Assembly: GCA_025457845.1 (NCBI GenBank)
Contig: JALOTO010000005.1
Location: forward strand, 1 to 20,526
Direction of reading: 5' to 3'
Source of the DNA: Thermoplasmata archaeon
GTDB taxonomy: Archaea; Thermoplasmatota; Thermoplasmata; UBA10834
DNA length: 20,526 nucleotides
A program made the position numbers and the translations under genes. Below are positions 1 through 8,500 of the stretch, one piece after another. The notes under the pieces are model-generated. The model was not told where the DNA came from, did not search any database, and saw only the letters and a program-made list of their open reading frames with translations. The stretch's first letter is position 1. The number at the start of each line of letters is the position of its first letter.

Positions 1-1
1 G

Positions 2-319
2 ATGCTCTCCTACACGAGCTCCCTTCCTGGCAAGCCCCTCGAGCAGTCCCTCGTGTACTTCCCGATATGGAAGGTCGACTACGTCTTCAACCAGAAGAGG
101 TACGAGGTGATCATAGACGGTTCCTCTGGCGAGGTCTTCGCGGCGGAGTTCCCCCAGAGGAGCTCCGGAGCCTACGTCCTGGTCGCAGCCGCCGGTTTCT
201 TCGCGTTCGTCGCGGAAGGCCTCGTGGCGACCGCGTCGGTCCCCGTCGCCGCGATACTGATGGGGGTCACGGTGGTAGGTGTCTTCATGGCGGCTCTATA
301 CGTTGCGAGGAGGATGTGA
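2..319 (+). CDS. C-terminal part of an uncharacterised membrane protein with a YFPIW motif (5' truncated by window edge)
   Basis: The reading frame is open from the first bases, so the true start lies upstream of the window and only about 105 residues are visible. The visible part begins with a soluble segment holding the motif VYFPIW (residues 18-23), followed by beta-like sequence ending in DGSSGEVF. Two hydrophobic stretches, roughly residues 57-76 and 79-100, look like a membrane hairpin with a short basic tail (ARRM). The same order (aromatic-P-x-W, a DG-x-x-G turn, then two membrane helices) is seen in the C-terminal half of the next gene, so the two are probably paralogues. The stop codon lies one base before the next start, which indicates one operon. 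I do not recognise a named function. The missing N-terminus may carry a zinc ribbon like its neighbours, but this cannot be seen. Confidence 0.75.
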   Translation: MLSYTSSLPGKPLEQSLVYFPIWKVDYVFNQKRYEVIIDGSSGEVFAAEFPQRSSGAYVLVAAAGFFAFVAEGLVATASVPVAAILMGVTVVGVFMAALYVARRM

Positions 320-320
320 C

Positions 321-1328
321 ATGACTGGCATCTCTGTCGGCCTGACCTGTCCGGCGTGCGGCGGTGCGGTGAGCACCACGGAGGGAGAGGACGTCGTCCC
401 GTGCCCGTACTGCAGTTCCACGCTCTTCATCGAGGGTGACAAGGGCGTCACGACGATAGCGTTCAGGAGCAAGATCGCGAGGGACCACGCGGTCAACGCG
501 ACGGCCCACTGGTGGACACGCGGCTGGAAGGCCCGCGACCTCAGGACCTCAGGGAGGATCACCGAGGTGTATCCCATCTACCTGCCGTTCTGGAAGGCGA
601 ACACAAGGGCGGCTGGATGGGTCTGCGGCTACGAGGAGCGCAGGCACACGGACCAGAAGGGGAACACGCATGTCGAGAGGATCCCCAAGGAAGTGATGAT
701 CCTCCAGGACTACCAGTTCTCTGAGATCGCCTGCGACCCGGGGGATCTGGGCATCAGATACCTGAGGAACTTCTCGGGCGAGACGGGCTTCACGGACTTC
801 GAGATGATCCCGACGTTCGAGTCGACGACGAGCAAAGACGACGCCCTCATCCACGCGAAGAACGACGCGATGGCCAAGGCCCGGTCGAGCGCCAGGGTGC
901 CCCACGTGACCTTCGAGCGGATCCACGTCTTCGCGAGGAACCTCGCCCTCATCTACTACCCTGTCTGGGTCGTGAGGTACAACTACAGGGAAAGGATGTA
1001 CTTCTCGACCGTCGACGGCGTGACCGGGCAGAGCATGTCCGGCAGGGCGCCAGGCGACCCGCTCTTCCAGAGCCTGGCGGTCACGGCCGGCACGTCCGTC
1101 GGTGGGCTGATCGCCGCGGCGGGGATAATCTTCTCGGGCTCCGAACCTGCGGTCGCGGGGATCGGGCTCGCGGTAGGGCTCGGCATACTCTACCTGACGT
1201 ACAGGTTCTTCAGGCACGGCTCCGAGATAGTCGAGGGCGACTTCAAGGATCGAAAGGCATCCGCCGCGGAGACGATGAAGCAGCTGCAGGGCATCGGCCG
1301 CCAGCTCCAACAGGGGGGATTCAGGTGA
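321..1328 (+). CDS. Zinc-ribbon protein with two aromatic-P-x-W modules and a C-terminal membrane hairpin
   Basis: This is a 335-residue protein of unknown function. The ATG at 321 is preceded by a good Shine-Dalgarno run (GAGGAGG, 307-313); the frame is open further upstream, but that would overlap the previous gene. A CPxC...CPYC zinc ribbon uses C10, C13, C28 and C31. Two similar modules follow: IYLPFW near residues 86-91 and IYYPVW near 211-216. Each is followed by beta-rich sequence, and the second by a DGVTGQ turn. Hydrophobic segments at about 251-271 and 278-298 probably form a membrane hairpin, followed by a charged, likely helical tail of about 35 residues. The bulk of the protein would face one side of the membrane, most likely the cytoplasm given the reduced zinc cysteines (inference). 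It is co-transcribed with its paralogues on either side; the next gene starts inside its stop codon. Confidence 0.85.
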   Translation: MTGISVGLTCPACGGAVSTTEGEDVVPCPYCSSTLFIEGDKGVTTIAFRSKIARDHAVNATAHWWTRGWKARDLRTSGRITEVYPIYLPFWKANTRAAGWVCGYEERRHTDQKGNTHVERIPKEVMILQDYQFSEIACDPGDLGIRYLRNFSGETGFTDFEMIPTFESTTSKDDALIHAKNDAMAKARSSARVPHVTFERIHVFARNLALIYYPVWVVRYNYRERMYFSTVDGVTGQSMSGRAPGDPLFQSLAVTAGTSVGGLIAAAGIIFSGSEPAVAGIGLAVGLGILYLTYRFFRHGSEIVEGDFKDRKASAAETMKQLQGIGRQLQQGGFR

Positions 1329-1921
1329 ACGTCACACAGGTCAAGTGTCCGGCATGCAACTCCCCGATATACTCCAAGGAACGGGACCGGCTGTTCTTCT
1401 GCGCGAAGTGCAACACGATGCACGTGAGGGACCAGGCCGGCGCGGTCGACCGCATGGACTTCGAGGTCGGCGAATTCTCCCAGACCGCACCCCAGGGCGA
1501 GCGCGTCTACATCCCGTTCTGGAGGCTGTACTCGACCTTCGTGATACGCAGCAAGAGCGTCGAGGGCGGGGCGATATTCAGGTTGGCCCAGTGGGTCAAG
1601 GGGGAGAACGGCTCGGGGAACATATTCATCTTCGTCCCAGCGACGAACATGGATCCAGGGAGCTTCAAGTCCCTTGCCACCCAGCTCACGGCGAGCCCTC
1701 CGCGCTACTCCACGAGACTGAACTTCAACAGCCTCAGGAGGATGCCCGCGGTGGTCTCGAAGGAGGAGGCCTCAGAGATGGCCGACTTCGTCGTCGTCAC
1801 CATGGAGGCCGAGAAGCCGGGTACGCTGCAGAGGCTGGACTACACGCTCACCGTGAACGATGCGAAGATCGTGTACCTGCCGTTCGTGCTGACCCAGGCC
1901 GGGATGTACCCAGGGTACTGA
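1325..1921 (+). CDS. Zinc-ribbon protein, third member of the tandem aromatic-P-x-W family
   Basis: This is a 198-residue protein of unknown function. It starts with GTG at 1325, overlapping the preceding TGA by 4 nt, and has a G-rich Shine-Dalgarno run (AGGGGGG) just upstream, so translation is probably coupled. The N-terminus carries a zinc ribbon (C8, C11, C26, C29; CPAC and CAKC). VYIPFW follows at about residues 61-66, and a related IVYLPF occurs close to the C-terminus. Unlike the two genes before it, it has no clear membrane segment. It ends 14 bases before the convergent end of the ModE-Nudix gene. The shared architecture suggests the three products act together, perhaps as a membrane-associated complex, but no partner or substrate can be named. 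Confidence 0.82.
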   Translation: MNVTQVKCPACNSPIYSKERDRLFFCAKCNTMHVRDQAGAVDRMDFEVGEFSQTAPQGERVYIPFWRLYSTFVIRSKSVEGGAIFRLAQWVKGENGSGNIFIFVPATNMDPGSFKSLATQLTASPPRYSTRLNFNSLRRMPAVVSKEEASEMADFVVVTMEAEKPGTLQRLDYTLTVNDAKIVYLPFVLTQAGMYPGY

Positions 1922-1935
1922 GCCTGGCAAACCCC

Positions 1936-2664
1936 TCAGAAACACTTCTTCTCTTTCAGCCAGCGGCCCGAGGTGAAGTCGTGGATTATCTCCGCGTGGT
2001 CGAACGCGAGCTCGGGCAGCTTGTCCATATGGACCCATTCAGCGCGATCGGCGTCGTCGCCCGCCTTCAGCGTGCCCCCGGTGGGCCTCATGTGGAAGAC
2101 CGCTGTCACGAAGTGCCCTCTGGGGTCCCTGTTCGGGGACGAGTAGACACCCACCAGCTGGTTCACTTCGGCCTTGATCCCGGTCTCCTCGCGGACCTCG
2201 CGGGCGACGCAGTGCTCCAGCGTCTCGCCCCTGTCCAGGAAGCCGCCAGGGAGGGCGTAGGAGCCCTTGAACGGGTCGTTGCCCCTCCTCACTAGGAGGA
2301 CCATTCCGTCCTTGGTCACTATGCCGTCCGCCGTCACCGAGGGCTTCTTCCACTCGTGCTCGAACTGGCTCAGGACCGCCTTCGACTTGTTCTCGAACTC
2401 GCGGAGGACCTCCTCCCCGAGAGGGGTGAGCTTGGTCTCGCCGCCCTCCTTCCCGCCCCGTGCGGATTCGACGACATCTCCCCCCGCGTTCTGCGCGATC
2501 CTGTGGAGTATGCCCCATGCGTGCCTGTAGGACATGCCCATCTCCCTCGCTGCCTCCGCGAGGGAGTCGCTGTCCTTGACCTTCCTGAGAAGCTTGGCCC
2601 TGCCATCGCTGATTATGAAGACGCCGTCCCGCTCGAGCCATATCTTCAGTTTGAGGTCGTACAT
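1936..2664 (-). CDS. ModE-type winged-helix DNA-binding domain fused to a Nudix hydrolase domain
   Basis: This is a 242-residue fusion. Residues 1-100 match the N-terminal DNA-binding domain of the molybdate regulator ModE: a recognition-helix stretch MSYRHAWGIL, then the wing RGGKEGG followed by LTPLGEEVL. No MOP (molybdate-binding) domain follows. Residues 112-235 form a Nudix domain with a complete Nudix box (G141-x5-E147-x7-R155-E156-x-x-E159-E160-x-G162), which coordinates Mg2+ for hydrolysis of nucleoside-diphosphate-X substrates such as ADP-ribose. A likely role is a transcription factor whose Nudix part senses or hydrolyses a nucleotide ligand, by analogy with NrtR, although the domain order is reversed here. 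The ATG at 2664 is preferred because GGGTGG (2673-2678) lies 8 nt upstream and archaeal ModE proteins begin with similar sequence. An in-frame GTG at 2676 sits inside that Shine-Dalgarno. Confidence 0.88.
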   Translation of the reverse strand: MYDLKLKIWLERDGVFIISDGRAKLLRKVKDSDSLAEAAREMGMSYRHAWGILHRIAQNAGGDVVESARGGKEGGETKLTPLGEEVLREFENKSKAVLSQFEHEWKKPSVTADGIVTKDGMVLLVRRGNDPFKGSYALPGGFLDRGETLEHCVAREVREETGIKAEVNQLVGVYSSPNRDPRGHFVTAVFHMRPTGGTLKAGDDADRAEWVHMDKLPELAFDHAEIIHDFTSGRWLKEKKCF

Positions 2665-2698
2665 GGATGCGGCCACCCGACGAAATCACCTATGGTCC

Positions 2699-2708
2699 AG
2701 TAATACTT
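2699..2708 (-). promoter_or_regulatory. Putative TATA element of the ModE-Nudix gene
   Basis: On the minus strand AAGTATTACT is centred about 40 bases before the ATG at 2664. This would place transcription start near 2678, exactly at the start of the GGGTGG Shine-Dalgarno. Upstream lies an 11-bp palindrome, CATTG-C-CAATG (2730-2740). A 9-bp direct repeat, ATGGTCCAG, occurs at 2692-2700 (overlapping the TATA element) and at 2753-2761 (next to the hutU stop). These are operator candidates only, since short repeats can arise by chance. Confidence 0.4.
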
Positions 2709-2762
2709 TCTGGTCGCCTATGAAACACTCATTGCCAATGCACTTTGGGTCAATGGTCCAGG

Positions 2763-4400
2763 TTACTTGAGCATTGGCACCTTGATTTTCCTCTTCTTCG
2801 CGACCTTGACCGCCTCGGGATATCCGGCGTCCGCGTGCCTTATGACCCCCATGCCGGGGTCGCACGTGAGGACCCGCTCGATCTTCTCGTCGGCCTCGGG
2901 CGTCCCATCGGCCACGACCAGCAGCCCGGCGTGGGTCGAGTAGCCGATGCCCACCCCGCCCCCGTTGTGGATCGCGATCAGGTCCGCCCCGGCCGCGCAG
3001 TTGACCAGCGCGTTGAGGAGAGGCCAGTCCGCGATGGCGTCGCTCCCGTCGCGCATGCCCTCGGTCTCCCTGTTCGGGGATGCCACCGAACCACAGTCCA
3101 GGTGGTCCCTCGTTATCACTATCGGGCCGCTGAGCTCGCCGTCCCGGACCATCCGGTTGATGATCCTGCCGAACCTGGCGCGCTCGCCGTACCCGAGCCA
3201 GCATACCCTCGCAGGCAGCCCCTCGAACGGGACCTTAGCCTCGGCGAGCTTGATCCAGTTGATGAGCTGGTTGTTGTCCTTGAACTCCTTCATCACGACC
3301 TTGTCGGTCTTGATTATGTCCTCCGGGTCCCCGGAGACCGCGATCCATCTGAACGGCCCCCTCCCCTCGCAGAACATCGGCCGTATGTACAGCGGCACGA
3401 AGCCCTTGAAGTCGAAGGCATCCTTCACCCCACCCTTGACTGCCTGGGCGCGGATGTTGTTGCCGTAGTCGAAGACGACCGCTCCCTTCCTCATGAAGCC
3501 TAGCATCGCCTCCACGTGCACGGCGATGCTCTCGATCGCTTTGCGCCTGTACTCGTCGGGGTCGGAGGCCCTGAGCTCCGCCGCCTCCTGGACGCTCAGT
3601 CCCGCCGGGATGTACCCTCCTAGCTCGTCGTGCGCGGAGGTCTGGTCCGTGACCACATCCGGTATGATCCCTCTCTCGAGAAGTGCCGGGTGCGTCTCGG
3701 CGCAGTTCCCTATGAGCCCGATTGACAGAGGCCTCTTCCTCTTCTTGGCGTCCATGGCCGCCTTCAGGGCGTCGTCCAGGTCGTCCATCATGACGTCGCA
3801 GTAGCCTACCTTGACCCTGCGCTGGATGCGCGTCCTGTCGCACTCGACCGCGAGGCAGACGCCGCCGTTCATCGTGACGGACAGGGGTTGCGCTCCTCCC
3901 ATGCCCCCGAGGCCGCCCGTGAGGACCAGCCTGCCCTTGAGGGTCCCGCCGAAGTTCTGCCTCGCGCAAGCTGCGAAGGTCTCGTAGGTCCCCTGGATGA
4001 TTCCCTGCGTCCCTATGTACGCCCAGCCGCCCGCGGTCATCTGGCCGTACATGATGAGCCCCTTTGCCTCGAGCTCGTGGAAGACCTCCCAGGTCGACCA
4101 TCTGGGGACCAGGTGCGAGTTCGCGGTGAGGACCCTCGGGGATGCCTTCGTGGTCCTGAAGACGCCGACGGGTTTGCCCGATTGCACGAGCATCGTCTCG
4201 TCCTCATCGAGTTCCGTCAGGGTCCTGACGATTGCGTCGTAGCAGTCCCAGTTCCTGGCCGCCTTGCCGGTCCCTCCGTATATGATGAGGTCCTCCGGCT
4301 TCTCGGCGTTCTCCAGGTTGTTCTGGAGCATCCTGAGGATGGCCTCCTGCCGCCATCCTTTGCAGACCAGCTTCTTCCCCCTTCTGGCCTTGACCTTCAT
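2763..4400 (-). CDS. hutU: Urocanate hydratase (urocanase)
   Basis: This enzyme converts urocanate to 4-imidazolone-5-propanoate, the second step of histidine degradation, using tightly bound NAD+ as an electrophile; it is cytoplasmic. The 545 residues align end to end with bacterial HutU from memory: early [28 protein letters not shown] and IIQGTYETF. The NAD+-binding glycine-rich loop [11 protein letters not shown] lies at about 162-172. [23 protein letters not shown] and LPARVCWLG follow, where Cys400 corresponds to catalytic-site Cys410 of the Pseudomonas enzyme. The C-terminal part has [16 protein letters not shown] and MRDGSDA. The ATG at 4400 has GGTGGG (4408-4413) upstream; an in-frame extension of 18 residues lacks family similarity. 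No hutH, hutI or formimidoylglutamate hydrolase gene is in the window, so the rest of the pathway must be elsewhere or missing. Confidence 0.97.
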   Translation of the reverse strand: MKVKARRGKKLVCKGWRQEAILRMLQNNLENAEKPEDLIIYGGTGKAARNWDCYDAIVRTLTELDEDETMLVQSGKPVGVFRTTKASPRVLTANSHLVPRWSTWEVFHELEAKGLIMYGQMTAGGWAYIGTQGIIQGTYETFAACARQNFGGTLKGRLVLTGGLGGMGGAQPLSVTMNGGVCLAVECDRTRIQRRVKVGYCDVMMDDLDDALKAAMDAKKRKRPLSIGLIGNCAETHPALLERGIIPDVVTDQTSAHDELGGYIPAGLSVQEAAELRASDPDEYRRKAIESIAVHVEAMLGFMRKGAVVFDYGNNIRAQAVKGGVKDAFDFKGFVPLYIRPMFCEGRGPFRWIAVSGDPEDIIKTDKVVMKEFKDNNQLINWIKLAEAKVPFEGLPARVCWLGYGERARFGRIINRMVRDGELSGPIVITRDHLDCGSVASPNRETEGMRDGSDAIADWPLLNALVNCAAGADLIAIHNGGGVGIGYSTHAGLLVVADGTPEADEKIERVLTCDPGMGVIRHADAGYPEAVKVAKKRKIKVPMLK

Positions 4401-4465
4401 GTTGAGTCCCACCTTCCGCAGACGGTTGTCACGATAAGAGGCTTTTGGACCCAACCAGGGGAGGG

Positions 4466-4474
4466 TTTATCATA
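4466..4474 (+). promoter_or_regulatory. TATA box for the NOG1-like GTPase gene, predicting a leaderless transcript
   Basis: TTTATCATA at 4466-4474 is an A/T island in otherwise G-rich sequence. Its centre is about 29 bases before the ATG at 4499. Archaeal transcription starts roughly 25 bases after the TATA centre, so the mRNA would begin at or within a few bases of the start codon. The intervening bases are G-rich, but no Shine-Dalgarno is needed under this reading. Confidence 0.55.
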
Positions 4475-4498
4475 GGGGTGGGGGATGGGGCCGCATAG

Positions 4499-5467
4499 AT
4501 GTTCGACATACCGACCGTGCTCACGGCAGAGGAACTCCTGGACAAGGCGTTCAAGCAGGCCTCGAAGGTGGACCTGTCAAGGGACACGAGGCTCGACACT
4601 GTCAAGGAGATCAACATTGCCAAGCTGAAGAGCTCGAGCGACATAATCGTCAGCACGATGGGACGGTACGTCAAGACATTCCCAAGCCTCAACAGGCTCA
4701 GCCCGTTCTACTCGGAGCTCGTCGATGTGACGGTCGGGAACGACAAGCTGAAGAAGTCCCTCGGCGCGATGGACTGGTGCCGCGGGAACGTAGCACGCGT
4801 CTCCAAGGCGGCGGTGAAGCAGATCGCGGTGGCGAGGAGGATCCCGGAGGTCGACGAGGCCCGCAGGGCGGCCTACGGGAGGATGTCGTCCTTCGTCAAG
4901 CAGGTGGACAAGGAGCTCAAGTTCCTCTCGAAGGCCAGGAACACCATGCGCAAGTTCCCTACCATCGACCCCGCGGTCCCGACCATCGTCGTGGGGGGCG
5001 CGCCCAACGTCGGGAAGAGCCAGCTCGTCGCGCGCATATCCACCGCCAAGCCGCGCGTCGCCGTCTATCCGTTCACGACCCAGGAGATATCCGTCGGGAC
5101 GTTCAACAAGAAGTACCTCAGGTACCAGGTCATCGACACGCCCGGTCTTCTGGACCGCCCCCTCGACGAGAGGAACGCAATCGAGATTAGGGCCATCCTG
5201 GCGCTCAAGCACCTCGCACATGTCATCGTCTTCGTCATCGATCCCTCGGAGACCTGCGGCTACACCATGGAGCAGCAGATGCACCTGCTGGCCGACGTGA
5301 AGCGGGAGTTCCCGAAGGCCACCATCATAGAGGTCGAGAACAAGTCCGACCTCGTCAAGACCGAGAGCGGGAGGCCGAGGATATCCGCGGAGACGGGCGA
5401 GGGCGTCCCGGACATCGTGGAGATGATCCTCGCGGCCCTGAAGGCCCGCCCTCAGCAACGCTTATAG
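4499..5467 (+). CDS. NOG1-like GTPase (Obg/HflX superfamily), probable large ribosomal subunit assembly factor
   Basis: This is a 322-residue cytoplasmic GTPase. Residues 1-155 are a mostly helical N-terminal domain typical of archaeal and eukaryotic NOG1, with sequence such as FPTVLT-like FDIPTVLTAEELLDKAF and FYSELVDV. The GTPase domain follows: G1 GGAPNVGKS (166-174), the switch region YPFTTQEISVG, G3 DTPGLLD (213-219), G4 NKSD (281-284) and G5 SAETG (296-300). The protein ends shortly after the G domain, so it lacks the long C-terminal part of eukaryotic Nog1, as expected for archaea. Eukaryotic Nog1 acts in 60S maturation, and the archaeal role is inferred from that. polC follows on the same strand after 101 bases, and hutU is divergent. 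A likely TATA box 29 bases upstream points to a leaderless mRNA. Confidence 0.93.
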   Translation: MFDIPTVLTAEELLDKAFKQASKVDLSRDTRLDTVKEINIAKLKSSSDIIVSTMGRYVKTFPSLNRLSPFYSELVDVTVGNDKLKKSLGAMDWCRGNVARVSKAAVKQIAVARRIPEVDEARRAAYGRMSSFVKQVDKELKFLSKARNTMRKFPTIDPAVPTIVVGGAPNVGKSQLVARISTAKPRVAVYPFTTQEISVGTFNKKYLRYQVIDTPGLLDRPLDERNAIEIRAILALKHLAHVIVFVIDPSETCGYTMEQQMHLLADVKREFPKATIIEVENKSDLVKTESGRPRISAETGEGVPDIVEMILAALKARPQQRL

Positions 5468-5526
5468 TCGTCGTGCCCGATTCGCTTCCGGGATAGCACA
5501 TCTGAAGGCCGCCGCGGCGCGGAGGG

Positions 5527-5568
5527 ATGGGGGCAGTGTTCTCCACGCCAGCGTGCAGGGGGCAGTGA
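5527..5568 (+). other. Mini-ORF (13 codons) ending flush against the polC start codon
   Basis: An ATG at 5527 opens a frame encoding MGAVFSTPACRGQ, with a second possible start, GTG, at 5536. Its stop TGA (5566-5568) directly abuts the polC ATG at 5569. GGAGGG (5521-5526) lies 9 nt before the GTG. A perfect 10-bp direct repeat, GGGGGCAGTG, occurs at 5529-5538 and 5558-5567; the second copy supplies the polC Shine-Dalgarno (AGGGGG, 6 nt before the ATG). A possible TATA (CTTATAGT) overlaps the NOG1 stop near 5461-5468. A leader peptide coupling or limiting DP2 translation is plausible, but an ORF this short may be chance. Confidence 0.3.
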
Positions 5569-8500
5569 ATGAAAGGGGTTGTGTGCAGCGAGTCCATGGA
5601 GGAGTACTTCTCCGAGCTGAAATCTCAGGCCGACCGCTGCTACGAGATCGCGGGGAGGGCCCGCATGAGGGGGATGGACCCCGAGCTCACGGTCGAGATC
5701 CCCCAGGCCTCGGACCTCGCCGCACGTGTCGAGAAGCTCCTCTACGAGTGGGACGTAGAGGGGGTCGCCGAGCGCATCAGGGAGCTGAGCAAGGACCACA
5801 ACAGGGAGGAGGTCTCCCTGCTCATCGCCAAGGAGTACGCCAAGCTCCCCGCCAAGTCAACTGAGTTCGCGATCGAGAGGGCCATCAGGGTGGGCCTCGC
5901 GGTCCTCACCGAGGGTATCCTAGTCGCCCCGCTGGAGGGCATAGCCAATGTCACCCTGGGACGGAACGGGGACGGGTCGGAGTATGTAACAGTCTTCTTC
6001 GCCGGACCGATTCGGTCCGCGGGCGGCACAGGCCAGGCCATGAGCGTGCTCATCGCCGACGTCGTCCGCCGGGAGCTCGGCCTCGGGCGCTACCAGCCCA
6101 CCACTGGCGAGGTCGAGAGGCTGAAGGAGGAGGTCCCACTCTATAAGTCCGCCCAGCACCTGCAGTACACCCCGACGAACGAGGAGATCGAGATCATCGC
6201 GAAGAACGTCCCGATATGCATCGACGGGGAAGGGACGGAGGACGTGGAGATCCAGGGTTACCGCGACCTGCCGAGGATACCCACCAACAAGGTCCGGGGA
6301 GGCGCCTGCCTCGTGCTGGCCGAGGGGCTCTGTCTCAAGGCGCCGAAGGTCCAGAAGCACGTCAAGCGCCTCGGGATCGACGGCTGGGGATTCATAGACG
6401 AGTACCTGAACCGGAAGAAGAAGGGCACCGCGGAGGCAGGGGCCGAGATATCCCCGAGCGCGAAGTTCCTCAAGGACATGCTGGCCGGAAGGCCTGTCCT
6501 CTCCTACCCGTCCAGGATCGGCGGGTTCAGGCTGAGGTACGGACGCACAAGGGCCACTGGCCTCGCCGCCATCGCGATGAACCCCGCGACCATGTACATG
6601 CTGGACGAGTTCGTCGCCATCGGGACTCAGGTCAAGATCGAGCGGCCAGGCAAGGCCGGGGCCATCACCCCGTGCGACGTGATCGAGGGGCCGATCGCGC
6701 TGCTCGACAACGGCGACCTGGTCCAGGTCAACACGGTCGAGGAGGCGAAGGCCGTCAAGGGCCAGGTCAAGGAGATAATCGACGTCGGGGAGCTGCTGAT
6801 CCCATACGGCGAGTTCGTCGAGAACAACCACCTGCTCATGCCGCCTGGCTACTGCCTGGAATGGCACAAGGAGGAGCTTCTTGAGAAGTGCGACCGGCTG
6901 CCCGACGACTGGGAGTCCCCCACCTTCGAGCGTGCGGTCGAGATGTGTCACGATCACAAGGTGCCCATGCACCCCCGCTTCAACCTCTTCTGGTACGACC
7001 TCACGAGGGACGACGTCCTGCACGTGAGGGAGCGGACCCTGGGCTCGGGGAGGATGGATGGCCCCTCGCTCGTCCTCCCGGACGAGCCACGCCTGAAGGA
7101 CATCCTTGAACGCCTCGGCGCGCTTCACAGGAGGCTGGAGGGCTCCCTGGTCGTGGGAGACCTCTCGGTCCCTCTGCTCTTCGCCCTGGGCCTCTCCTGG
7201 GACGGGGGCTCGATGAGGCCCCTGTCGGCCGAGGTCCCGGACGCTGAGAAGCCCGTGGAGCTGGTCTCGGCCATGTCAGGGGTGGACTTCAGGCCGCGGG
7301 CCGTCACCAGGATCGGCGCGCGAATCGCCAGGCCAGAGAAGGCCAGGGAACGGCTCATGTCGCCACCGCCCCACGCCCTCTTCCCCGTGGGCATGGCGGG
7401 GGGGCCGAAGAGGGTCGTGAACCAGGCCGCTGCCGCAGGGACCGTCAGGGTCGAGATCGGCGAGCGGTCGTGCCCCATGTGCCGCAGGAAGACCTTCATG
7501 ACCAAGTGCAGCTGCGGGTCGCACACGGTCCCGCTCGGCACCTCGTCCCCGGAGGACATCCCCGTCGGGGACATGCTGGAGTCGGCGTTCGACCTCCTGC
7601 GCGAGAAGCGCTCCATGGAGATCAAAGGCGTCCAGGGGATGATATCGAAGAACAAGACCCCGGAGCCACTGGAGAAGGGGGTCCTCAGGGCCAAGCACGA
7701 GCTCTTCGTGTTCAAGGACGGGACGATCAGGGTGGATGCCACCGACGTCCCGCTCACCCATTTCAGGCCATCCGAGGTGGGGATCGACGTCGAGACCGCG
7801 AGGCGCCTCGGATACGTCAGGGACCACGTCGGGAAGGAGCTCACATCGCCCGACCAGCTCGTCGAGCTCAAGGTCCAGGACATAATCGTCCCCGAGTCGG
7901 TCGCGGACTACCTCGTGAGGACCACCAGGTTCGTCGACGACCTGCTCGTGAAGTTCTACGGGCTGGACGCCTTCTACGGGATAACGGAGAAGGAGGACCT
8001 CGTTGGACACCTGGTCGTGGGCCTCGCCCCCCACACCTCGGGCGGCGTGCTGGCGAGGATGGTCGGCTTCTCGGACGCCCACGCGGGCTACGCCCACCCG
8101 TTCTTCCACGCCTCGAAGCGCAGGAACTGCGACGGGGACGAGGACTCGATAATCGTGCTCATGGACGCGCTCCTCAACTTCTCGCGTTCCTTCCTGCCGG
8201 AGAAGAGGGGCGGCCTCATGGACGCCCCCCTCGTCCTGACGACGCGGCTCGACCCGAACGAGATAGACAAGGAGGCGCACAACCTCGACGTCCTGGGCAG
8301 GTACCCTCTCGACTTCTACAGGGCGACGCAGAGGTACGCCCATCCGAAGGAGGTCGAGGCGTCGATGGACCTGATATCGGCGAGGATAGGCACTGTCCTC
8401 CAGTACGAGGGGCTGGGCTTCACGCACGAGGTCTCCGACATCTCCAGTGGGCCGATAAGCTCCGCCTACACCTCCCTGGGCTCCATGGACGAGAAGCTGG

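Noticed and set aside
8125..8145. Intein at the DP2 catalytic motif
   Set aside because: Some euryarchaeal DP2 genes carry one at NCDGDED; here the motif is continuous and the protein has normal intein-free length.
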